From: JACKBJ01 sp964549495
GTDB lineage: Bacteria; Chloroflexota; Anaerolineae; Epilineales; Epilineaceae
Direction: 5' to 3'
NCBI GenBank assembly: GCA_964549495.1
Contig: CAZJWJ010000080.1
Coordinates: forward strand, 1 to 24,746
Length of the DNA: 24,746 bases
Positions 8,991 through 15,099 of the stretch are shown here, one piece after another. Below the pieces are notes generated by a model. It saw only the letters and a program-made list of their open reading frames with translations. It did not search any database and had not been told where the DNA came from. Numbering within the stretch: position 1 is the stretch's first letter; every line of letters begins with the position of its first letter. A program made the position numbers and the translations under genes.

Positions 8991-9020
8991 GGGAGGGAGG
9001 CCTCGTTCTTCCTCCCGCCC
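8991..9020. terminator. Hairpin between convergent genes, likely bidirectional terminator
   Basis: GGGAGGGAGG at 8991-9000 pairs with CCTCCCGCCC at 9011-9020 (nine of ten positions) around a ten-base loop. It sits between the stop at 8933 (plus) and the stop at 9040 (minus). A smaller stem, GCCCGG/CCGGGC at 8945-8966, precedes it. Confidence 0.5.
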
Positions 9021-9039
9021 TGCGCGATCGACTAGGGAA

Positions 9040-9594
9040 TCAGGCTCGATCGGCGGCTGCATCGTGATCCTCGTCGACACCCGGCATGCCCGGCAGGACC
9101 AGTTGGTCCAAGAAGAAGCCGGCCAGCTCGGCCCGCCCTCCCAGTCCGGACTTGCGGTACACGGCGACGGCGTGCTGCCGAACGGTGCGCTCGCTGCGAT
9201 CGCTTCGGTGCGCGATCGCCTTGAGCGATTTCCCTTGCAGCAGCGAGAGCGCGATCTCGGACTCGACCGCTGTGAGTCCCCAGCGCTCGAACTGCTGCTC
9301 GATCGCCTGACCGAGGCCGACGAGGGCGGTCTCGGCGCTGCGGCGCCAGGCCTCGCGCTCGACATCCGACCGCGCCAGGTCGGTCTTGGCCCGGGCGAGG
9401 TCACGCTCGGCGCCGTACCAGCCGCGGGCCAGCACCAGCGCCAAGGCCAGACCGGCCAGGATCAGGCCGATTTCGAAGATCACGTGGGGCTCGAGAATCG
9501 AGCTCGGCGCATCCAGGACCAAGTCGAGCGCCCCGCCGGCCACGAAGACCAGCAAGAGGAGGACGACCAGGCGCGTCGATGTTCTGTCTTGCAT
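9040..9594 (-). CDS. Membrane-anchored LuxR-type helix-turn-helix regulator
   Basis: 184 residues from the ATG at 9594; a GTG at 9657 and an ATG at 9633 would extend it, but no start has a clear ribosome binding site. I prefer 9594 because it puts the first membrane helix (LVVLLLLVFVAGGALDLVL, residues 9-27) right behind a short polar N-terminus. A second helix follows at about 38-56, then a charged, probably coiled stretch (60-104). The LuxR-type HTH is at about 107-166: LTAVESEIALSLLQGKSLKA, then SERTVRQHAVAVYRKSGLGG and RAELAGFFLDQLV. This TVRQ-x-A-x-x-x-YRK-x-GL variety is known in small regulators without a receiver domain. The two helices suggest membrane-tethered DNA binding. It is divergent from the DUF2231 gene, which may be its target. 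The signal it senses is unknown. Confidence 0.85.
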   Translation of the reverse strand: MQDRTSTRLVVLLLLVFVAGGALDLVLDAPSSILEPHVIFEIGLILAGLALALVLARGWYGAERDLARAKTDLARSDVEREAWRRSAETALVGLGQAIEQQFERWGLTAVESEIALSLLQGKSLKAIAHRSDRSERTVRQHAVAVYRKSGLGGRAELAGFFLDQLVLPGMPGVDEDHDAAADRA

Positions 9595-9707
9595 CGGTCC
9601 GGGTAGCCGTGGGGCGGAGCGGGGATCCGGCATTTGCCGGAGGCGAAAGGGAATCACGTCATCCGCTGGATGTCAAAGTGCGGGACGGTGTGCATCCTCA
9701 CTTGGCA

Positions 9708-9727
9708 AATCCCCGGACTCGGGGATT
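9708..9727. promoter_or_regulatory. 20-bp perfect dyad in the divergent promoter region
   Basis: AATCCCCG (9708-9715) and CGGGGATT (9720-9727) are perfect reverse complements around GACT. The dyad is 35 bases upstream of the DUF2231 start and on the start side of the divergent regulator gene. Length and symmetry fit an operator for a dimeric LuxR-type protein, but an RNA hairpin in the DUF2231 leader is equally possible. Confidence 0.45.
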
Positions 9728-9762
9728 GACGAGCCAAGCCCTTCGAGGCCAAGGAGATCTCC

Positions 9763-10302
9763 ATGTTGCCCATACCGGAACCGCTTCATCCAGCCGTCGT
9801 GCACTTCCCGATCGTCTTCATGATGCTGCTTCCCTTGATCGCTGCCGCCGTCTGGCTGGCGATTTGGCGCGGATCGCTGCGGCCGGGATCGTGGTTGCTC
9901 GTCGTGGCGCTCGGCGCCGCCCTGCTCGGCAGCGCCTGGCTGGCCGAGCAGTCGGGCGCGCGGGAAGAGGAACGGGTCGAGGAGGTCGTCAGCGAGCATG
10001 CGATCGAGGAGCACGAAGAGGGTGCCGAGCGCTTCGTCATCCTCTCCGGGCTTGCCTTGCTCCTGCTGGCCGCCGGCTTGCTGCCGGGACGAGCCGGAAC
10101 CGCCGCGCGTGGCTTGGGCGTGCTGGCCTCGCTCGGCTTGATGCTCGCCGGCTGGCAGGTCGGCCATAGCGGCGGCGTGCTGGTCTACGAGCACAACGCG
10201 GCCGCCGCCTACGCGGGGCCTGCCAACCCGCGGGACCTCGGCGCGGAGGACGAGGAGGCCGAGCGCTCCGACTTCGACGAGGACGACGAGGACGACGACT
10301 GA
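9763..10302 (+). CDS. DUF2231 family four-helix membrane protein with acidic tail
   Basis: 179 residues. The start is clear: AAGGAG at 9751-9756, six bases before ATG 9763. Four hydrophobic segments lie at about 8-34, 42-63, 91-109 and 114-143. The family signature is LHPAVVHFPI (H9, H14) in helix 1 and GHSGGVLVYEH (H135, H144) at the end of helix 4; H79 and H84 lie in the acidic loop between helices 2 and 3. Such paired histidines suggest haem or metal binding, but the biochemical function of DUF2231 is not known to me. The last ~22 residues are almost all Asp and Glu (ending SDFDEDDEDDD), which is unusual and might bind cations. The divergent regulator and the dyad at 9708-9727 suggest dedicated control. 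A strong hairpin follows at 10373-10404. Confidence 0.85.
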   Translation: MLPIPEPLHPAVVHFPIVFMMLLPLIAAAVWLAIWRGSLRPGSWLLVVALGAALLGSAWLAEQSGAREEERVEEVVSEHAIEEHEEGAERFVILSGLALLLLAAGLLPGRAGTAARGLGVLASLGLMLAGWQVGHSGGVLVYEHNAAAAYAGPANPRDLGAEDEEAERSDFDEDDEDDD

Positions 10303-10372
10303 CTTCCCGCGGGCTCGCGGCCCGAGAACCCAAGGCTCGATCGGGCCAGGGCGCCGAGTTGACCGCTTCCAT

Positions 10373-10404
10373 GAATCGGACGGGTCGCGCGACCCGTCCG
10401 ATTC
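10373..10404. terminator. Perfect 14-bp hairpin between convergent genes
   Basis: GAATCGGACGGGTC (10373-10386) and GACCCGTCCGATTC (10391-10404) pair perfectly with the self-complementary loop GCGC. It sits between the DUF2231 stop (10302, plus) and the CsbD-like stop (10517, minus), so it probably ends transcription from both sides. No T-tract is present. The remainder of the 214-base gap holds nothing recognisable. Confidence 0.6.
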
Positions 10405-10516
10405 TCGCTGGCGCTGGATCCGGTCCGGCTCGACCAGATCCATCGGATCCATCGGCTCGTCGACCGCTACCCTCGTCCCGGTTCCGCTCGCGCAACCGGC
10501 TTCGAGAATTCGGCCC

Positions 10517-10747
10517 TCAGCTGAGCCAGCGGGTCCAGAGCTCGTCCAGGTCGGTCTCGGCCTTGGCGCGGGTGACGCCGTAGCGGTTCTCGAGGATGTC
10601 GATCAGGTGATCGGGTTGGGCGTCGAGGGTCTGCTTGTCCTTCTCGGTCAGATGCTCCCAGCGGTCGTGGACGGCTTCCTTGAAGTGCTGCCAATGCTCG
10701 CGGATCGCGTCCCAGTCGAGGCCGGTGTGCTTCTGTTCGTCGCTCAT
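10517..10747 (-). CDS. CsbD-like general stress protein
   Basis: 76 residues, starting MSDEQKHTGLDWDAIREHWQ. The start at 10747 has an AGGAG eight bases upstream on the minus strand. The pattern (W-x-x-I-x-x-x-W-x-x-F-K, then RWEHLT, then DHLIDILENRYGVTRAKAE and a closing L-W-x-x-W) matches the short helical CsbD-like proteins that accumulate in stress in many bacteria. The exact function of that family is not established. It is acidic and soluble, with no signal peptide. It lies 24 bases after the end of the small frameshifted gene and is the last gene of a minus-strand group headed by the S8 protease. The family assignment rests on pattern memory and is moderately sure. Confidence 0.75.
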   Translation of the reverse strand: MSDEQKHTGLDWDAIREHWQHFKEAVHDRWEHLTEKDKQTLDAQPDHLIDILENRYGVTRAKAETDLDELWTRWLS

Positions 10748-10771
10748 CTCGCTGCTCCTATCGCTCGTCGT

Positions 10772-10958
10772 TCATGCCTTGCCGTCTTCGCCTTCCTGCT
10801 CGACGTCGGCGCCGATGTGTTCGTAGATGGCTTGTTTGATGCGGGTGTCGAAGACCTGCCACTTGAGCTCTTGCTGCTCCGGCTTGCCCTCGCCCTCCAG
10901 GAATCCTAGCGGAACCTCGAAGCCGCCGGCCTCGCGGCTTGATCGCGACGCTCTGCAT
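10772..10958 (-). pseudogene. Small gene with an apparent single-base frameshift
   Basis: An ATG at 10958-10956 overlaps the TGA stop of the S8 protease (TGATG), the usual coupling arrangement. From it the frame reads MQSVAIKP, all with G/C third bases in codons 2-8, and then loses that bias. The neighbouring frame takes over near 10933-10942 and reads REAGGFEVPLGFLEGEGK, then PEQQELKWQVFDTRIKQAIY and EHIGADVEQEGEDGKA, stopping with TGA at 10774-10772. This second frame has no ATG, GTG or TTG of its own. Removing one base near 10936 joins the halves into a protein of about 61 residues: acidic, soluble and probably helical at the C-terminal half. I do not recognise the family. A sequencing error, a true pseudogene or a +1 frameshift are all possible. 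Confidence 0.6.
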
Positions 10959-13900
10959 CACTGGCCATCCTCCCCGCGATGCAGCACCGGCAGGTAGATC
11001 CCATCCGGCGGCTCCGGCTCGACGACAGCCCCCGGGACCAGGACCTGGACTTGCCGGTCCTCGCTGTCGTGGGCATTCTGCGGATAGACCAGCAGCCAAT
11101 GGAAGTCGACCTCGCCCGGTCCTCGCTCGAGCGGGATCCCGAGAAGCTCCCCGCCCGCGATGTCCACCCCCCAGGCTTGCGGAAGCCGGGCCGCCTGGCT
11201 CGGGTCGAAGTGGTAGCGCGCCCCGTCCTCGGCGCCATCGGGCGCCACGTCGCTGCTCGGCACCAGGTCGTAGCGCGTGCCGGGCATGAAGAGCCAGTCC
11301 TCGTTGGTGCCCTGGTTGACCACGTAGAACTGGAAGACCTCGACCTCGTCGCCGCCCAGGGCGGCGGCCGGCACGCTCAGGATCGACACGTGGCCGTGCA
11401 GGTCGGTGGCGTGGCGCGTAAAGGCGCCGCTCTCCGTGTCCTCCACCATCGCGCCGGCCTCCGGGTCCCACTCCCCATATCGCGTCGTCATGCTGCCCTG
11501 ACTCAGGGTCTCCCAGACCCGGTGGTCGATGCTCCCGTCGCCGTCGGCGTCGATGTAGATCTCGTAGCGCGTCACGCGCGGGATGGCCGCGCGCTCGTGA
11601 CGGGCCAAGGCGAAGCTGAGCATGGTCTGGGTCACCGCATCCGTGGCCGGCTCGACCCGCAAGCCGACGGCCCGGATGTCCAGCTCCTGGAGCACATCCG
11701 GCTCGTCCGGGTCGATGCCGGGCACCCAGCTCACGTCGCCGGGCGCGTCGGCCAGCTCCGGACCGGTCGGCAGGAAGAAGAGCTCCGCTCGACCCGGATG
11801 CTCGGAATCGTTGGTCAGCGCGATCGGACCGTCCTCGTCGTCCAGGGCCGGCGCCAAGGGGCCGGCCTCGATGTCCGAGGCGCGGCGCGGCAGGGCGTAG
11901 AAGGGCAGGCCGACCACCGGCGCGTCGGCCAGCGGCTGGCCGTCCTCGCCGGCCGGCACGACCCGCAAGTAGCCATCCAGCTCCAGCGCGTTCATCTGCC
12001 CGGTGCCGGCCGTCGCATCCGGCCACTGGTCCCAGACCCGCAGCGCCGCGGGATCGAAGACGAACTCGATCGTCACGTTCAGGCTCTCGCCGGCCGCCAC
12101 CTCCAGCGGTCTCTCGGGTAGCTCGATGCTCAGGCCCTGGTCCACGTCATCCGCGGACTGGAAGCCGGAGGTCAGCAGGAAGGCTGCCGATTCGCTGCCG
12201 TGGTTGTAGACCGTGATCGTCCGCTCCTCGGTCCAAGCTTCGGTCAGCGAGACCATGCCCAGATTGATGCTGGCGATGTCGCCGGCCGCCACCCGCAGCG
12301 TGCCCGTCCCCGAGCCCCACAGGTCGACCCGACCGGCCCCCTGGCGCACGATCGGTACCAGGTTGTCTTGCGGACCCTGATAGACCACCGGCAGCGCGTA
12401 GTTCATCAGGAGCTGGCTGACGCCGACGCCGTCCAAGCCCAGGTTCTCGTCGCGATTGCGCTGCTGGATGACCGCCGCGGCGCCGGCCATCATCGGGCTG
12501 GCCATCGAGGTGCCGCTGAAGGCCGCGCCGCCGTCGCCGCTGCCGGCCAGGGCCGAGACGATGCCGCTGCCCGGCGCGGTGATGTCGGGCTTGAGCGCAC
12601 CGTTCTTGCTAGGCCCGCGCGAGCTGAAACCGGAGACGTCGTCGCCCGGCAAGGGCACCACGCGCTCGTCCTCCGGATCGATGGACACGGTCACGGAGGT
12701 GCCGCCCATCAGCAGCTCGCTCAGATCCTGCCCCGGCTGGTTGTCGATCATCAGCGAAGGGATGTCGATGCCCGCATCACTGCCGCCCATGCTGTTCTTG
12801 CCGCGGTTGTCGGTGAACATCACCACCGCGATGGCGCCGGCTTCTTGGGCGCTTAGCAGCTTGTCGACGAAGGGGCACTCGCCGCGGGCTACCAAGGCGA
12901 CCTTCTCGGCCACCTCCTGGAACTGCTCGTCGCCCTCGCAGGCGCGGCCCATCCAGGCCAGATCGCCCTCCACGGCGCCCTTCTCCCCATAGCCCACGAT
13001 GCTGCTGTCGATGCCGTCGTGGGTGACCTCCTCTTCGTCCCAGCGGAAGACGACATTGAGGAAAGTCTCGACGCTGGGTGGCAGCGAGCTGGCGACGCTC
13101 ATCATCTTGGGGCTGGCCGAGGGCGCGCCGAGGATGAAGGGGGTGTCGCCCGAGTTGCCGGCCGAGGAGGCGATGGCCACGCCCGTGCCGGTGGCGGCCT
13201 CGACCACCTCGTCGAAGAGCCGGCTGCCCTGGGCCCAGCCCTCGCCCAGGCTGATGTTGATGGCGTCGACCCGCGGCGGCGTGACGCCCCGATCCTCGAT
13301 GCCCAGGTTCACCCGGGCGGTGTAGTCGATGGCGTCGGCCAGCACGTCGGCCGCCTCGTCGGCGCCGCCGCGACCGTAGAGCTTGAGCCCGACGATCTTG
13401 GCGCCCGGCGCCACGCCGTCGCCGATGCCGTCGATGGCCTGGCCGGCCACGATGCCCGAGACGTGGGTGCCGTGGTTGCCGCCGTCCAGCGGATCCGGAT
13501 CGGGCTCGGGGATGTTGGTGCAGTCGCCATTGGCCATGTCGGCGTCGGTGCAGATGTGCGGCGGGTTGTAGTTGCGGCCGACGAAGTCCCAGCCGGCCAC
13601 GACCTTGTCGTTGGGGAAGAGGATCTCGCCCTGATAGGTGTCGGTGATGACCTCGGTGGCGCCGGCCCCGCTGGCCACCGTCCAGGCCGCCTCGACGCCC
13701 GGGCCGCCCAGATGGGCATGGGTATAGTCCACGCCGGTGTCGATGACCGCCACGTAGGAGCCCGTGCCGTCGTAGCCCAGCTCGCTGGCCAGGCGGGTGG
13801 CGCCGATATGCGGTGTGCTCATCGCCAGCTGGGGCGTGACGATGGGCGCCAACTCGACGAAGTCGACGTCGGGCCGGCGCGCCAGGATCGCCGCTTGCTC

Positions 13901-14269
13901 GCGCGTGGCGTGGATCAAGAGCCCGTTGGCCGAGGCGCTGTAGCGGCTGACGACCCGAGCGCCGATCGCTTCGGCCATGTCGACGACGCGCGTCTGGCCG
14001 GCCAGGACCTCGACCTCGAGGCGCCCTGCCAGCGGCGCGATGGCCTCGGGCTGGCGCGCGGACAGCAGGGCCGAGCCCTCGGGCTGCGCGAGCAAACGCT
14101 CGTAGACGCTGTCGCCCGGCAGGCCGACGTGCCAGCTGAAGACGGGTGCCCGATCCGATGACGGCGGCTCCGGCGGCACGATGGCCGAGGCGCTCGGCGT
14201 GGTTGGGCCGCCGTATGCCAGGGCCAGCAAGAGGACGATGATCGGGGTGGCGAGCGTGCGCGGGCGCAT
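10958..14269 (-). CDS. Secreted S8 subtilisin-like serine protease with PA domain
   Basis: 1103 residues. The start at 14269 has AAGGAG eight bases upstream. A signal peptide spans about residues 1-29 (core IIVLLLALAYGG, cleavage near PSASA). A propeptide (about 45-140) precedes the catalytic domain. The triad is D177 in VAVIDTGVD, H266 in NHGTHVSG and S588 in FSGTSMASP, with oxyanion N372 in SSAGNSG. A protease-associated (PA) domain is inserted at about 430-535 (GECPFVDKLLSAQEAGAIAV), as in Vpr and C5a-peptidase-like enzymes. Beta-sandwich domains fill the C-terminal half. The chain ends IYLPVLHRGEDGQ, the tail shared with other secreted proteins here. The protease probably degrades extracellular protein; its substrate is unknown. 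Its stop overlaps the start of the next small gene, so the two are likely co-transcribed. Confidence 0.95.
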   Translation of the reverse strand: MRPRTLATPIIVLLLALAYGGPTTPSASAIVPPEPPSSDRAPVFSWHVGLPGDSVYERLLAQPEGSALLSARQPEAIAPLAGRLEVEVLAGQTRVVDMAEAIGARVVSRYSASANGLLIHATREQAAILARRPDVDFVELAPIVTPQLAMSTPHIGATRLASELGYDGTGSYVAVIDTGVDYTHAHLGGPGVEAAWTVASGAGATEVITDTYQGEILFPNDKVVAGWDFVGRNYNPPHICTDADMANGDCTNIPEPDPDPLDGGNHGTHVSGIVAGQAIDGIGDGVAPGAKIVGLKLYGRGGADEAADVLADAIDYTARVNLGIEDRGVTPPRVDAINISLGEGWAQGSRLFDEVVEAATGTGVAIASSAGNSGDTPFILGAPSASPKMMSVASSLPPSVETFLNVVFRWDEEEVTHDGIDSSIVGYGEKGAVEGDLAWMGRACEGDEQFQEVAEKVALVARGECPFVDKLLSAQEAGAIAVVMFTDNRGKNSMGGSDAGIDIPSLMIDNQPGQDLSELLMGGTSVTVSIDPEDERVVPLPGDDVSGFSSRGPSKNGALKPDITAPGSGIVSALAGSGDGGAAFSGTSMASPMMAGAAAVIQQRNRDENLGLDGVGVSQLLMNYALPVVYQGPQDNLVPIVRQGAGRVDLWGSGTGTLRVAAGDIASINLGMVSLTEAWTEERTITVYNHGSESAAFLLTSGFQSADDVDQGLSIELPERPLEVAAGESLNVTIEFVFDPAALRVWDQWPDATAGTGQMNALELDGYLRVVPAGEDGQPLADAPVVGLPFYALPRRASDIEAGPLAPALDDEDGPIALTNDSEHPGRAELFFLPTGPELADAPGDVSWVPGIDPDEPDVLQELDIRAVGLRVEPATDAVTQTMLSFALARHERAAIPRVTRYEIYIDADGDGSIDHRVWETLSQGSMTTRYGEWDPEAGAMVEDTESGAFTRHATDLHGHVSILSVPAAALGGDEVEVFQFYVVNQGTNEDWLFMPGTRYDLVPSSDVAPDGAEDGARYHFDPSQAARLPQAWGVDIAGGELLGIPLERGPGEVDFHWLLVYPQNAHDSEDRQVQVLVPGAVVEPEPPDGIYLPVLHRGEDGQ

Positions 14270-14381
14270 CGAGGGGCTCCTTGAAGGATGGCGGTCGGGA
14301 ATCGTCGCGCGGGGGCGATCCGGAGGTCCAGTGTATCCGAGATGCGCGCCCGATGCGAGGCTTCCCCGCTTGGGAAGGGGC

Positions 14382-14410
14382 TTGACGGCGGGTGATGGAT
14401 CGCCTACAAT
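14382..14410 (+). promoter_or_regulatory. Sigma-70-type promoter of the TfoX-C gene
   Basis: TTGACG (14382-14387) and TACAAT (14405-14410) are separated by exactly 17 bases, and each differs from consensus at one position. The start point should lie near 14417, inside the palindrome described next. Confidence 0.8.
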
Positions 14411-14425
14411 AGAACGTATGTTCTA
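14410..14425. promoter_or_regulatory. LexA-like (SOS) operator overlapping the start point
   Basis: The sequence TAGAACGTATGTTCTA has perfect six-base half-sites (TAGAAC, GTTCTA) around GTAT. It matches the GAAC-N4-GTTC core of the LexA/DinR box of Gram-positive bacteria, including the purine-N-purine-pyrimidine centre. It begins at the last base of the -10 box and covers the expected start point, the ideal place for a repressor. LexA binding is inferred; no lexA gene is in the window. Confidence 0.7.
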
Positions 14426-14472
14426 GACTCGTGAGCCGAGAGTCCCGAAGAGAGTCCCGAGGGAGGTCGAAG

Positions 14473-14784
14473 ATGAGCGCCAAGATCCATGAACGACGGA
14501 AGATCCGACCGATGACGACGCGCCTGCCCTTGCGAGAGCGCAAGCTTTCCGAGCTGGTGAACATCGGACCCTTCACGGCGCGCCGGCTCGAGAGCATCGG
14601 GCTGCGCACGCCGGGCGATCTGGAGGCGATGGGGGCGGTGGCGGTCTACCGCCGGCTGGCGGAGGCCTGGCCGGAGGATACGACCGTCTACACGCTGTAT
14701 GCGCTGCAGGGCGCGCTGATGGACATGAGGTGGGACGCCCTGCCGGAGGATGTCCAGGCTTCCTTGGGGGCCGAGGTCGCCTGA
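14473..14784 (+). CDS. TfoX C-terminal-domain protein
   Basis: 103 residues from ATG 14473, chosen because GGAGG at 14462-14466 lies six bases upstream; an in-frame GTG at 14431 is also available. The body reads LSELVNIGPFTARRLESIGL, then RTPGDLEAMGAVAVYRRLAE and later YTLYALQGALMDMRWDALP. This is the helix-hairpin-helix-like TfoX_C pattern (N-I-G-P, L-x-x-x-G-I, D-L, G-A-V-x-V-Y-x-x-L, Y-A-L-x-G-A). TfoX/Sxy proteins activate competence genes in gamma-proteobacteria, but stand-alone TfoX_C proteins elsewhere have no firm role. The N-terminal TfoX domain is absent. Its own promoter and LexA-like operator suggest induction by DNA damage, which would fit a DNA-related role. Confidence 0.85.
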   Translation: MSAKIHERRKIRPMTTRLPLRERKLSELVNIGPFTARRLESIGLRTPGDLEAMGAVAVYRRLAEAWPEDTTVYTLYALQGALMDMRWDALPEDVQASLGAEVA

Positions 14785-15099
14785 TCGGCTGGAGTTGGCT
14801 TGGGCGGCTCGAGTCGGTACCCAGGATGAAGCGCGGGGAGTCGAGAGGGAGCCATTGAACGTAGGGATGAACGCACGAGAGGCGGATCCGGAGGCCGGGG
14901 CGGGAGGGGTTTCGGCTGGCGCGGCGATGTGACGACGGAACCCCGCGACGTGGGGACCGGGCACGCGAGGGCGGGCGGAGTCGCTCGCTCGAGCGCTGTC
15001 GCACACGGCCCGCCGCGCCAGCCGAAACCCCTCCCGCCCCTCGTGTGGGGATTGGGACACGAAGGAGCGCCCTACCGTGACGAGCCCGACGGGTGGGGA
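14785..15099. other. Gene-free convergent intergenic stretch
   Basis: This 315-base stretch lies between the TfoX-C stop (plus) and the beta-helix protein stop (minus). The only clear structure is the long inverted repeat at 14897-15040. Open frames in it have no ribosome binding site and look like chance frames of GC-rich DNA. Confidence 0.7.
14897..15040. repeat. 30-bp perfect inverted repeat with 84-bp spacer
   Basis: Bases 14897-14926 and 15011-15040 are perfect reverse complements over 30 positions; the left arm begins GGGGCGGGAGGGGTTTCGGC. Pairing stops cleanly on both sides. The spacer contains a small palindrome (CGCTCGAGCG). No target-site duplication is visible. It may be a bidirectional terminator between convergent genes, a miniature inverted-repeat element, or a recombination or protein-binding site. 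Confidence 0.85.

Noticed and set aside
9648..9676. Perfect TTGACA on the minus strand (9671-9676) as promoter of the membrane regulator
   Set aside because: No acceptable -10 element lies 16-18 bases downstream, so it was not listed, although its position would fit a start at 9594.
10437..10454. Direct repeat GATCCATCG twice in a row
   Set aside because: Only nine bases, two copies, in simple GATC-rich sequence; likely chance.
10772..10960. Stop-codon read-through of the S8 protease (the downstream 61 codons are in the same frame after TGA)
   Set aside because: The protease already ends with the shared tail IYLPVLHRGE, which is C-terminal in the other proteins, and the TGATG overlap with codon bias switching favours a separate frameshifted gene.
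13019..14161. 380-codon plus-strand open frame opposite the S8 protease
   Set aside because: The minus strand has the full catalytic triad; this frame is rich in Asp/Val/Gly/Ala without any pattern.
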